Below, one piece after another: positions 37,101-51,300 of a stretch of 64,000 nt of DNA; position 1 is the stretch's first letter, and each line of letters begins with the position of its first letter. A model generated the notes under the pieces. The model was not told the DNA's origin. It saw only the letters and a list, made by a program, of their open reading frames with translations, and searched no databases. This DNA is from Maniola hyperantus (Eukaryota > Arthropoda > Insecta > Lepidoptera > Nymphalidae), in assembly GCF_902806685.2 (NCBI RefSeq), contig NC_048536.1, positions 5,642,001 to 5,706,000 of the forward strand. Reading direction: 5' to 3'. The position numbers and the translations under genes were made by a program.

Positions 37101-39272
37101 ACGTCCGCCTTCTAGTCGAAGGTCGGGGGTTCGATCCCGGGCAAACACCTCTAACTTTTCGGAGCTATGTGCGTTGTAAGTAATTAAATATCACTTGCTT
37201 TCACGGTGAAGGAAAACATCGTGAGGAAACCTGCATGCCTGAGAGTTCTCCATAATGTTCTCAAAGGTGTGTGAAGTCTACCAATCCGCACATTGGCCAG
37301 CATGGTAGACTGTGGCCAAAACCCTTCTCACTCTGAGAGGAAACCCGTGTTCTGTAGTGAGCCGGCGATGGGTTGATCATGATCATGATGATGATGTTAA
37401 AAGCATGAAAAATTCACCTATCATGGTAAAAAATTAAATCGATGACTAAGCGTTATAAAGCTCGACGCTCGCCCTGTTCTTGGTAAACCGCCGATCAAGT
37501 ATGAACACCACGTTACATGAAAATGTGTACATGTGGTATCGGTGGGGGCCGTGCCATACCGTGCCAGCACGGCCGTGTGCCGTGATAAAAGCCTCAACTA
37601 TGGTCTATGACACGGGCAACCAGCGTCAAAACTACTTTACGTCGGAGACATCGAGACGGCGGCGGGTCGTCTTTCGCTTTTCGTACAATATTCCACGAAA
37701 CTCGACATTCAAGACGAGTCGGAAAAACTGCCAAACTTCGTGGTGAGTCAGTGCAAAAAACCGCGTAGTAGAAAATGTGTGTTTTAAAATGTGATGTACT
37801 TTACTTGATCATGTGAACTTGAATATTATTTTATTGATTTGTTTATGAAAACAAATAAGTAGGTACGTGCTTTATTTATAAGTAACTTACATAAACAGGC
37901 TAGTTTTGCCTACCTTCGGGCATTGTTTAAACGTAGTTTTTAGTTTTAGCAATGTTAAGTTCTTTTTGTGAGCTTCAAATTCATCCACAAAAGCTTCGCA
38001 CGTAGGAGTGTCCAAGTCTGCGCGACCCTTAGAATTTTAATATCCTAATGAAAATTCAAAATTTTCAAAGAAACTTCCCTCACATACTTTCCTTAACATT
38101 TGGTAAAATCTAGGTAAATGGTATGGTTTGTTTCAGCTTTGCACACCCGCATGTCCGCGCTCGGCTGGAGAAGCATATGGGCTCGAACCTGGTCCGGCTG
38201 ACGGACAAGAGCTACATGACCGAGCTGGAGGAAAGGATCCGCGTCGTAAATGAAGAAAACCTCAATAAGAGGATCTCTTCTAGAGTTGTAAGTACAACAA
38301 TAATATTAATACTCGATATCCAGTAACGACCTGCAGTACTAAGAGAAGGCTGTTAGTATTGTTTGAGTCGGCACGTACCTATTGTGAGGAGGTTCCTCAC
38401 TGTGGGCCCTGACCACCGGCAGCTGAGGTTCTATTCCGCTGCTAGTGGAACCAATTCAACCGTATTTGTTGAAAGAACCTGTTGTTTTACTAATTGTAAA
38501 AAACATTTTTAAATATCATTTGTAATAATAGGTATGTAATGGGTATTGTAAATACATGAGAAATAATACTTGTACCTACAATAAACATACTGATCAAATA
38601 GTTGAATACTATTTTAAGTTCATAATATTTAACCAAATGGGGGCTTTGAAAACTATTGGTAAGTAGAAAGTCTTTTCTCTGAGATCACGTAATACCTTCA
38701 AATATACTACAGAATTTATTAAGTAGTCTGGAAAACTTCAGTCAAGGTAAGTATACTTATAAAATAACCTAAAGCGTATGCGTTTATTTTCAAGAAAACG
38801 GCGCTAAGAAAATTTTGTCTTAACTATTTGTGTTTGTCAGAAAACTATAAGTACACTTAATTTCCATATTGCATATAGGCATAAAACCCTGATGAACATT
38901 TCAGATAGAATTAAAAAAAAACCGGCCAAGTGCGAGTCAGGCTCGCACACTGAGGGTTCCGTACTACAGTCGTGTTTTTTCGACATTTTGCACGATAATT
39001 CAAAAACCATGATGCATAAAAATAAATAAAAATCTGTTTTAGAATGTACAGGTGAAGACCTTTCATATGATACCCCACTTGATATAGTCACTCACTTCAA
39101 ACGTTGAAAATACTAATTATTAGTTCATGACCACAATTTAATTTTTTTTTGTGATCAAACCCTAAATTCACGGTTTTCAGATTTTTCCCCAAATGTCAGC
39201 TATAAGATCTACCTACCTGCCAAATTTCATGATTCTAGGTCAACGGGAAGTACCCTGTAGGTTTCTTGACAG

Positions 39273-39324
<52 letters not shown>

Positions 39325-42300
39325 CAAAGTGATCCTATAAGGGTTCCGTTTTTCCTTTTGAGGTACGGAACCCTAAAAATCAAAAGTCCGGTTTATTGCC
39401 CTCTCAACTACCACGGCAAAAGCTAAGTACCTAAGTAGTATATTCCGTAGAGTTGGGACATTTGCGCAGATTTCTGATGTAAATAATATCCGAACGTGCG
39501 TAAGATTCAGCCGCCTGAACTAGCCCCAAGAGATGTTTACTAACTGTAATAAGTATAACACTATTTTCCTTTCCTGTAGCTAGACGAGATGGAACGGTTA
39601 AAACGATTAATCCTAGTCGGGAAGACACCGTTGAAAGAATGCCCGCCTGAGCTTTACCATCACCCCGTGTTCGTGTTCTGGAGGATGGTGAATAGAGAAG
39701 TAGCGAGAGCGACGAAGAAACGAGCAGATGCATATTACAGAAAATTGAAAGCGTCCCAAAAAATTGACCAAGTAAGATATAATAATTTTTTCACTTCTCA
39801 TGCTCGTAAAGTTCTTATTTATGCTGGCTTTAACTGTTTTTCATGATCTTGTGCATAAAGTGTTTATAGGTTAGCAAAAATCTATCTGATGACATAATAT
39901 GGATGACTCAAAAAATATTTTAATTATAGTGCCAGTAACATTTTCATCTTATGATGAGGTTGTATAGGTCTCCCGAGCTATAGGTACCTACCGACAACCT
40001 AATTACAAAATTGCTCGAATTTCACTTCATAAGTACATGTACTTGTAATAATATTATTGTTTCATTTCCTCGCAATCGAAGTGAAAAGCAGTGTGTATAA
40101 CTCGGTCATAAAACCCATTTTATCCTCGACTTAAATATCTGCCCTCGCCTTCGTCTCGGATAAGTAAACGTCTCGGATAAAATGAATTGTTGTATGCCCT
40201 TGTTGTATAATCTACTATTTACAGTTTACTAACGTTTTTATCATAGAACGTTTGAGCACCATTTTTTATCAGGTCTTTGAAGCTCTATCTGCAAGCAAAA
40301 CTCTATCCGAACTTTGACCAATGATAAAACGTTCTAAATAGATACACCGGCCCTATGTATCTAGGTGACTCATAAGTTAATAATACTTTCAACCGAATTT
40401 CAGAAAACTTTTGACCATTATCAAATAAGTCCTCGTCATCTTTATTGACGCCCAAAGCTCTTCATAGGCATCTTGTCTCCGACTCCCTGCAGCGACTCTT
40501 TTATGTCGTCTAATCCATGATGGTGATATACTAGTTCTGATCTTTGTTTTCATCGCCATCCCAGTACCCTCCCACCCCAACAATTATATTGTTTCTCTAA
40601 GCTATGTGCTTCGCTAATTGCCACTTCAGCTTCGCAACTCGTTTAGCTATTTTAGTTTCTCTTTTCCCTTTTCATTTCTGATTTACAACAAATATAAAAG
40701 TAAGTACTATACCATAAACAGGGAGTAGACGAGGAAGCGGAAGCCGAAGCAGTGAGCGAAGAAGGTCAGCAGTTAACCGCAGAACAGCTCCTTGCTAAGT
40801 GCGTCGCGGAATTGGAGGAAATCAAGCAGTCGGACATCGAGAAGGGCGTCCGTTTTAGCGACGATCAGTTCACCGTCCTCAAATACGAAGCAAACGAAAT
40901 TAAAATATTGAAGAACCTTACTGTAAGTCTAATTCTGACAGCTATTTCTTTGATAATTATGTCAATTTTTCCATCGCCGAATAATGTTTAACACTGAGGA
41001 GTGGGTCGGTACACTGTTATATTTAATCATCATCATCACGGGCAACCCATCGCCGGCTCACTACTAAACCTACAGCATGTATAATATTTATCATTTATGG
41101 AGCTCGCACCCATAGAAGTCACAAGAGCCGTAAGAGTCACTAGAGGCGTAATTTTCAAACGAAAATGCGAGTGCATGCGTGAGCAGAAGACGTCACGTTT
41201 GACCTCTGCTAACATTCATACTATGCAGCAGCATAACAGCGAATGACATTAATGATATTTACAGAGTACGCGGGAAGAAAGATGGTACTAAGAACACACC
41301 AATAGTAGTTGAAATCTCATCTACTATACTAAAGGCCGAACTTTTAAAAAGGTGTAAAAGCTACAACGTTAAATACAATTCAAAACTATGTGCCAAAAAC
41401 CTGGGACACCGTACTGCAGAAGACACTCCTATTTTTGTGTCGGATCATCTTACCCCTAAAGGGGCCCGTCTCTTTTTTCTGGCACGCGAACTCATAAAGA
41501 CGAAGGCATACAGATTTTGCTGGACAGCCTACGGCAAAGTACTAATAAGAAAGGATGAAAATTCCCCAATTATCACAATAAAAAATGAAGCTCAAATTCC
41601 GTATCTTTTGCAAGGAACGTGACTATATAGGGGTCTCTTCAAGATTAAGCTTAATTTTAAAAGTCAATTTGTAAACAGTATGATTTATCTAACAATACTA
41701 ACCTTAGCTCTAATTGTTCTATGTTCTACTAATACCTATTCTCAGTTTACACAAATATTATACTTATACATCTCACATACACCTACACATCATGATACAC
41801 AACCACAGACCACCTTGAATTCTCTGAATTCTCTGTTTACACAACCTAACCCACATAGTACAATAAAACAATACGTGAAATATAATAACACTGATATAAT
41901 AATTTCTTCCAAAAAAATGTTATCAATGATTGCTGCATTCAGTCTTCCTTTATTATATTATGGATAGTACCTTAGAAACTCAAACGGATCTAGACAATTC
42001 AGAAATATCACAAGCAGTGCAATGTGATATTATAGACCTACCTAATCACATTTGCGTAAAGAACAAAGATTTTACGGTCATTACTCAAAACATTAGAAGC
42101 ATCTACTCGAACTTTGATGATTTCCAGGTGACCTTGTCCCAGTTGAATTTTCAACCTGATGTTTTAATATTAACTGAATGCTGGCTCAGCCAAGAAAAAC
42201 CTATACCACAACTTGCTAATTACACCTCTTATAAAACTACAATGCATTTAAACCAGAATGATGGAGTTATAGCCTATATTAAAAACACAATTAATGCTCT

Positions 42301-45300
42301 TGTTAAAGAAATTAGATTAGTACATGCATCATGCTTACAACTAACTTTAAAAAATAACAGTATTATTTTAGGCATCTATCGCTCACCATCTAACAACAAT
42401 GCTGATTGTTTTATTGAATCTCTTAACTCATATTTAGATAAAATAAAAACCTATAATAACATAACTATAACTGGTGACATAAATATAAATATTATTTCAA
42501 AACCTTTAGAACATACATATGAACGTAATAATAGAATCAATTACCTTAATATGATTTCTCATCACGGATTACTTCCTGGACACTTATTACCAACTAGAGA
42601 AGATAATTGCCTGGACCATTTTCTTCTAAAGTTGGAAAAAACTAAACGAACCGCATTTATAGCTGTACTCGACACTACTATTACTGATCATTCTACGCTA
42701 CTTCTACATTTAACAAACATCAATAATGAAACAAGATGCCCAAAAATCAAGACCATAACAAATTTTGATGAAGCACTAAAGAGTCTTGCGAGTAAAAATA
42801 TCTCTCTACTACTTAATTGTGATGACCCAGAAATATTAATCGACCATTTAACAAATAAAATCAAAGATTCTCTTGATGAAAATACTAAAACTATACTTAT
42901 TCCTAAATGTAAGCGAGTAATTAAACCCTGGATTACTCCAGGAATCTTGCGCTGCATAAGGCACAGAAATAAATTACAGAAAAATCTTCGTTCTGACCCT
43001 ACTAATGAAACCTTGAAAAGCACGTACAAAAGATATCGCAATTTTTGTAATAATTTGATTAAAAAACTGAAACGCAACTTTGAGAAAGAACAATTAGCTA
43101 AATCGACAAAAAATTATAAAGCTCTTTGGAAGAATATTAAAAGTTTTACTCATCTGAATAACACAAAAAATAATAATACAGATCTGTTAAGTGTTAAGTC
43201 CTCTCCAATTGAGTCTGTTAATCAGGTTAATTCCTATTTTGCCAGTATTGGAAAAAGATTGGCTGAAAACATTATTCAAAATAATCCTCAACAGTTATCA
43301 CCTAGGTTTGCTAGCTCGTCTTACTCCCACTTTTCATCTTTTGGCCTCCTTGACACAGATCCTAAAGAGGTTAATGCTGTACTTATGAATTTAAAAACTG
43401 GTAGTGCACCAGGTTGGGACAATATTTCAACGGAGTTCTTGAAATTGGCTAACAGCATCATTGCTCCTGTAATTGCGCATTTCGTTAATCTGTGCTTCTA
43501 TAAAGGTATTTTCCCTGCGATCTTAAAAAAATCTATTATAACGCCTGTGCATAAGAGTGGTAACAGCGATGACGTCAACAATTATAGACCGATCTCGGTT
43601 TTACCAGCTATCTCAAAAATATTGGAAAAGTTAATTAACGTTAGACTTATTAATTATCTAGATCAACGTAATATTATATCTAACTCCCAATTTGGATTCA
43701 GACGAGGCAAATCTACAGAAGATGCTGTCACAGCTCTTAGCACTCTGATCGTAGACCAGTTAGATGGTAAAAATAAATGTCTCACGGTCTTTCTTGACCT
43801 AAAAAAAGCGTTTGACACCGTCTCTGTGCCCATTCTTATGCACAAACTAGAATCCATTGGTATAAGAGATAAGACCTTGTCTTTATTTTGGAGCTACCTA
43901 AGTGGGCGTACCCAGATGGTTAAGATAGATAAGTACATAAGTCAAGAGATAGACATTAGCTACGGTGTGCCACAGGGTAGTGTTCTGGGCCCAACCTTAT
44001 TTATGATATATATCAATGAACTATGCAATATGAAGATACCGAATGGGAATGTTATCTCGTACGCAGATGACACTGCCATTGTATTCACCGGTAATTCTTG
44101 GGAAGATGTTCGTAATCATACCGAACAAGGGCTCATGAAAATTGCTAAGTGGCTTAACTTGAATCTCTTAACCCTAAATACAGAAAAAACAAATTATATG
44201 TGTTTTACCATATGTGAACGTTCCCAACCAGTCTCTAATTTTAAAATAAAGATCCATACATGTGCACAATTGGACAATAATGTAGACTGTAACTGTCCGG
44301 TTTTAAAAAAAGTTTCCACTATCAAATACCTTGGTGTGATGCTAGATTATCGTATGACGTGGTACTCACATATAGATTTAGTCTCAAATAGAATAAGGAA
44401 ATTAATATGGATTTTTAAAAACCTTAGACATATAGCTTCCAAAAATATTTTGACCACTGTATATCTAACTCTTGTACAATCCATTATATCTTACTGCATA
44501 ACTGTCTGGGGCGGAGCAGCCAAAACAAAGCTTCTGGAGCTAGAGAGAGCCCAACGCTCTCTTTTAAAAGTTATGCTCTTTAAACCTTATATGTTTTCTA
44601 CTACTCAGCTCTACTCTGACTCGGGCTTACTTACGGTCAGAAAGCTATACGTTTTAAGCATAGTCTTAAGGAAGCACAAATCTTTACCTTTTTCACCTTC
44701 CAATAAAAGAAATAGATTTATTGTAGCAAAAACATCTCGAACCAGAACTGCTTTTGCTCGGAATCAATATTCCATACAATCAAGTTATCTATATAACGTG
44801 ATTAACAGGAAGCTTAAAACATATCCACTAAAATACAACGCTTGCAAAGAAATTTTGAAAAAGTATCTGTTATCACTAAACTATGATGAAGTGGAATCGC
44901 TTTTATTACGTACCATATAACAACTATTGTAGTACTTACTAGGTTTATTTGACTATTTTGTTTAATACTCACATAATATAAGCATAGACCACGCGCGCAC
45001 ACACACACACGCACACAACACACACGCACACACACACACACGCACACACACACACACGCGCACACACACACACAAATACACACATACATATATCTATCTA
45101 TACACTTACTAACTCACACACGTTTGCTTGATATCGCTGATGAAAATATTGTTAAGGAAGAGCGGTGTCTTCTGACACAGGAGTAGTTCGCCTACTCCTA
45201 AAAGAAGGCTCCAACCTCCTACAGCTACTGTAATCTCAAGTTATTTGAAATAAATTATTATTATTAATTATTAATTTTGGTACATGAAAAATAATAATAA

Positions 45301-48300
45301 ATAAATACTTCTCGGCAGACAATGCGGTGGGTTGACTTTACAATACTTACTTACTATAAAGGAGAATGGGCACTTTTGTATGAGTTGCGTCCCCAGAGTG
45401 TATCAAGTTGTGATATATGTCATTTCAAAGGTCATGATAATAGCTTCATTTTATTGTATGACACCAACAATGAGTTGCGTGCAGGGAAAGAATTAGGAAG
45501 CATTTAATTTCATTAATCCAATGAAAGTCTGAATAAAATAAAAATATCTTTTATTAATTTAAACTCTTACAAGTACTTTTAAATCGTCATATGCATCTAC
45601 CACTGGCTCGGAATGCCTTTCCCACCGAGAAGAATCAGCAAGAAATTCGGCGGTTGCTCTTTTAAAGATTTGATATACAATATTATGCCATAATTATCTA
45701 TATAAAAAGTAATTGCAGTCCCGCTAAAACAGTGTTATACGTTTTTACATTTATTACGTTTTTTTTAAACCAAGAATATATTACTTTTAGTTTGGCCTAT
45801 ATTTGGGTGCTAGCATACCGTGCGGTGCGTACCTATTCGTACGGTGCCGGGGCGGGCTGGTGGGGGACGGCGTCGGCGGCGTGTTGTTACTTGTCCCTGT
45901 AGTCGGTTACTAACGCGGCGCGCATACGCACACACATTTTGCTCTTTTGGATCCATACTTTTTTTTCGTATTTTTGACCCGAGGTCTTAAAGGACTTGAG
46001 TTTCTACTTACACTTTGCTTGTGGCTAGTTTTATGGACCAACTAGCTGATTCCCGCGACTTCGTCCGCGTGAAATTAGGTTTTTTAAAAATCCCGTGGGA
46101 ACTCTTTGATTTTCCGGGATAAAAAGCCTATGTCACTCTCCAGGTCTTTATGTACACCCATGCAAAAAATCATGTCAATCCGTTGCACCGTTGCGACGCG
46201 ATTGAAGGACTAACCAACAAACAAATACACTTTCGCATTTATAATAAGGGTACTGATTGCAGAAGGATTGGATACGTTGTTAAGATGGCAGAACTTGTGA
46301 ATCATTGTTATCATTTACATTGTGTTAGATGTGGTCGTTCCCTGACTTGACAGCGAGAACGCCACCGGCTCAGTAGACAAGATTTAGAGGCAAGACCTGG
46401 ATTTGCAGAATATGTATTTATTTTACAATGTCAAAGCACATATCACTTTGCACTTTTATTTGTGAAATACCTACGTATAATATACGTAGGTATTTCACAA
46501 ATAAAAGTGCAAAGTGCATTATAAAATAAAATATGAACTTACGTGTATGCGTATGCGTGATGTATACGTAAATGATCCAATACATATTCTGCAAATCCAG
46601 GTCTTGCCTCTAAATCTTATCTACTGAGCCGGTGGCGTTCTCGCTGTCAAGCCAGGGAAGGGCCACATCTAACACAATGATTTACAAGTTTTGCCATCTT
46701 AACAATGTATCCAATCCTCCTGCAATTGGTCCATAAAAACTAGCCACAATCAAAGTATAAGTAGAATCTCAAGCCTTTTAAACGAGCAGAGGTCAAAAAT
46801 ACAAAAAAAAAAGTCTGGATCCAAATAGCAAAATGTGTGTGCGTATGCGCGCCGCGTTAGTAACCGACTACAGGGACAAGTAACAACACGCCGCCGACGC
46901 CGTCCCACACCAGCCTGCCCCGGCACCGTACGAATAGGTACGCACCGCACGGTATGCTAGCACCCAAATATAGGCCAAACTAAAAGTAATAATTTCTTTG
47001 TTAAAAAAACGTATTAAATGTAAAAACGTATAAAACTGTTTTAGCGGGACTGCAATTACTTTTTTTTATATAATTATGGCATAATATTGTACATAATATA
47101 TCAAATCTTTAAAAGAGCAACCGCCGAGTTTCTTGCTGATTCTTCTCGGTGGGAAAGGCATTCCGAGCCAGTGGTAGATGCATATGACGATTTAAAAGTA
47201 CTTGTAAGAGTTTAAATGAATAAAAGATATTTTTATTTTATTCAGACTTTCATTGGATTAATGAAATTAAATGCTTCCTAATTCTTTCCCTGCACGCAAC
47301 TCATTGTTGGTGTCATACAATAAAATGAAGCTATTATCATGACCTTTGAAATGACATATATCACAACTTGATACACCACTGGGGACGAAACCGCCCATTC
47401 TCCTTTAAGAGTATGAAGTGAACAAAGGTTGAACTTTGAAATTTATAATAGGTATGTACTTAGGTACTAATTTTCCATCTAGAAATTATAATATTATGGC
47501 GCAATTACGATGTATCATATCGTGAATTTCTCGATAATACCACGCGAGATAATAAGTTTAATGTGATGACTTTGCCATAATTCAACGAATGCACCTATGA
47601 CACTTACACAATATTGATATCGAATCCGGATCAGTTTGTTTACATGAAAACCGTTGAAACATAGAGGGCTCGTGACAAACTAGCGCGTACCAGATAAACT
47701 CCAGCACAGGTTGACCCAAAGGTGAACATGTACACATTGTGTGATCATCAGTTTTGTCTGAAGCCTCCAGTTCACGTTGTCCCAACGCGTTCAGCGACTG
47801 CCCGACAACGTTTCAACGCTTTTCGTGAATTGCGTCCGAGATTCTATGAAAGTATGAAATCCGACACTATTAGGCCACATTCGGCAAAGCAGGCCAGAGC
47901 TGGCCACACGCAAATTGCACGGTGTATATATGTGGCCGTTATAAATGGCCCGTAGTCTATGACTGTATATTTATATTTAATTATGCAGGGTGTAACCAGA
48001 ACACTAGCAAATACTTAGCGTTTGTTATACTGTCTAAACACAATCCAATACCAATAACCATTTGCCGCATTTTGTAGTTTTAGTGATTTAGTATTTTTCA
48101 AACCCGCAATGTTATAGCGTTTAAAACTGGAATCAAACCTACGATGTGGCATTGACTCCGAATGGCCTACTTACGCAACGTTCGTTGACCTCTAGCGTCA
48201 GTCAGATGTTTCAAAATTCAAAATTCAAATAATTTATTCAAATAGGTAATAAATTACTCTTTTTGATGGTCCGTCGTTGGATTTGTAAAATGTATAGTGG

Positions 48301-51300
48301 TGATAATTATCACGCGGACGGACGCTACGAGGGTCCCAAACCAAACATAAGTATTAATTTATTTGCAATATATCGTGAACTTTTACAAAATATAGGATAT
48401 TATTTTATTATAATTATTTTTGTGTTGTTGTGGTAGGTACCTATCATATCAGTAATCATCAGTATTATCACATGTCTTCGTTTTTGCTAGCGTTCCAGTT
48501 GCAACCTGTATATTTACATATATTTCACCGAAAATATAGATCCGGATTACATTAGTTCGCTGAATCAACGTATAGGTACAAGGGGCAACCTACAAGTCCG
48601 TGAAAATACGTTCCTTTTTGTTTCTTATGGTAGATTATGACATAATATGTCGTAGATAATCACTGGTGTTCTCACGGATGACGGATAGAACTCGGATGAC
48701 GGAAGTGAAGTGCGTAATCGCCGTAACTATTACCGCGACTGCGTTATGAAAGAATATCGATCAAAATAATACAGATTTTAGCTACGCATTGAATGTGTGG
48801 CTGGTACATTATATTAACTTAGTACTTAAGTATGAGCTGTGTGCAAATTTTTTTACGTTCTGTACTAAAAAATAAAAATTTAACACACCTAAAATCACCT
48901 CGGTGTCCGTCTGTGCGCCCGTTTCATTCAGAAATCGTCAAAAATACCTTATCATGGGCGAGTTACGATTTCCTAAATTTTTCGACATCGTTACTTTTCT
49001 TGTTATTTGTGTTCAACGTACAGACATCTTTAAACTTTCATTTCATGTGATACGCGTGTACATAGTCTTCCTCTTGCAGTAAGTAATTTATGACTTCACG
49101 CGTATGTCACTCCTTTACATTGTTGCCTAGGGTCTATAGACTCTGCTAAAGATTACGTAAGTACAATGCTTTGTACAGTGGCGGATACACGTACTTAGAT
49201 AATATTTATGTTCGTTATGATCATAACATAACCATAACCTCCTGCTCGTTCTGGTATGCAAATCTTTAAATCTTGTCACCTCCCACGCGAAATTATAAAA
49301 ATCATTTCATAATTTTTCAAAAAAAAAATATAGGTCCCGCCCAGGAGTGGTGCGAGTGGTGCAGTTTAAAGAGAACAGAAATATCAAAACCAAGAAAGGT
49401 CCATTTTTCTTATACCTGTAAGTATTACTCACGTAAGTAGCTTACATGATTTACTTACTACAAATTTACTAATGTAAATACTCTTTTTGTTGTCAACTGT
49501 TATCAGTTAATTAAGTAAGCTACTTACGTGAGTAAAACTTAGAGGTTTAATCGCGGCCTAAAATGTATTTTTCCTTTATTTTTGAATACCCCGGGATATT
49601 TCGCCTGGAATGGTCGCTCCGTAGTTCGTTCGCTCTATTGTAGGGCTGGGCCTATTCTCGCGCGCACGGAGAATCTTTGAAAAGCTATGATTTAGAATTT
49701 AGAGGTTTTTTGTGTCAGAAAATCTTCAGTTTAACCTGAGTTTTTCCAAATTTTGAAGGAGATATAAGGTTTCAAAGTAAGTACCTTCTTTTGGAGCTAG
49801 TTATCTTATCGACAATGACAACATAATAATAATAATAGGTATTGTCATAGAATACCCAATTGTAATAAACTACCTACTAAGTAGGTATTAATGTGTGCGC
49901 TCATAACACAATTATATTGTGTACACAATTAATGTTAACCAGTATTAACTGGAACTTTATCTATTTAATCTACATTGACATTTGACATTTTTGATATTAT
50001 GTCCTTCATTTCGTCACGTACTCGTATGGTACAATCAAAAAAACTCCTGGTTCTTTAGGCATATCGATAGTTCCGGGTCAGAAGTAGTCGATGAACGTGA
50101 ATATGCAACTCCGATGCCTGTCACTTTCCAAGACAATTGACAACTCTTGTATTATAAAAGCATACTTACATTTGAGATTTCACTCACCGTTATCGCTCTA
50201 AGTGTGCTCTAAGTAGGTAGGTATGTGTTGACACATACCGTAGTACTTAGAGGACTAAAATCGTAGGTACTTTACAGTCAACTGTCATGCCAAAAGTACG
50301 ATTTTAATCCGGTGAATCTCAAAAAGTAGGTACTCACTTTCCACTATCTTAAATGCGAAAATAAATTTGATAGGTACAAATAAAATATGTTTTTCGTACC
50401 ACTTGCTCAAAAAAGTGACATTCAATGCCACAAAAAGCGTACATAACAATAGTCATTTTTAATCTGTTAAAAACAGGGAAAGAAAATTGTACTGAATTTC
50501 ATTCATCCGCTAGGGAGAGAATGTGATTTAAATTTGGAATACTTAGGTACCGAAATTTATACTGAACTTTTTTTTTTTTTTATTCAGATACAAGATAGCC
50601 CTTGACTGCAATCTCACCTAATGGTAAGTGACGATGCAGTCTAAGGTGGGAGCGGGCTAACCTGGAAGGAGTATGTCAATTTTTATTAAACCCATACACC
50701 TTTGGTTTCTACACGGCATCATACCGGAACGCTAAATTGCTTGGCGGCACGGCTTTGCCGGTAGGGTGGTAACTAGCCACGGCCGAGGCCTCCCACCAGA
50801 CAGACAGACTACATCTGTGTTTTTTTTTAAAATTACCAACATAAAGAATGTTTAACAAATCCAATTTAGACACAGCAAAAACCAAGAAGGTTTACACCAT
50901 TGAGTTTGTATATAAAGCATTATACATCTTTTTGAAAAAGGAATTCGCATTTATTATGCAGTTATGATTATTAAATAAAATTACGAAAACCGACAAGGCC
51001 GTATGAGATTGATGCATTTGCTTTTCCGACAAAAAATATTAGTCTAGGAATTTGCCGCGTTTTTGTTTTTTTCAAATACATAAACGTTAAGTTTATTTTA
51101 ATTTATTTTTATAAATAAGTTAATGTTCTAAAAATACGTTTAATAAATGCTTATATCATATTATTATTGTGTTAATTTTTTCGCAAATGGTACGAAAAGT
51201 AGAGTATTTACCTCGGTGATAAAGCTGTCTTAGTCTTGGGTGAACTTAAATCGTCACCCGCGACAGAAGACACTGCTTTATCCCCTTGGTTAATAATCTA

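Larger units (their letters stand above)
41240..45280 (+). mobile_element. LINE (jockey/CR1/L2-like), 5' truncated, ORF2 complete
   Basis: It contains the end of ORF1 (41242-41622), a 337-bp spacer, a full ORF2 (41960-44920), a 3' UTR with a (CA)n tract at about 44995-45085, and a (TAATTAT)-type simple tail near 45255-45280. The left edge is uncertain, and I saw no clear target duplication. It is on the sense strand in the last intron of the orphan gene. Confidence 0.85.

Noticed and set aside
37078..37150. tRNA-like sequence (plus strand)
   Set aside because: It is the head of a SINE with a target duplication.
39265..39325. Regularly spaced short repeats resembling an array
   Set aside because: This is a simple tetranucleotide repeat, not CRISPR; there are no spacers.
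39193..39426. Open frame with a repeated Asp-Arg-Gln-Thr unit
   Set aside because: It is produced by the (GACA)n microsatellite inside an interspersed repeat.
41242..41622. Endogenous baculovirus fragment
   Set aside because: The FP-like domain is followed directly by LINE ORF2 in the usual LINE order, so a LINE ORF1 explains it.
42688..43077. 129-codon reverse-strand open frame
   Set aside because: It is antisense to the intact LINE ORF2.
44814..45089. Reverse-strand open frame rich in Cys and Val
   Set aside because: It is the translation of the (CA)n tract in the LINE 3' region.
46255..46380. Cys/His-spaced stretch in the palindrome (NHCYHLHCVRCG) that resembles half a LIM finger
   Set aside because: A stop follows at once in both arms and the spacing is not conserved in the right arm.
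47722..47955. 77-codon open frame
   Set aside because: No motif, no splice context; it lies in repeat-rich intron DNA.
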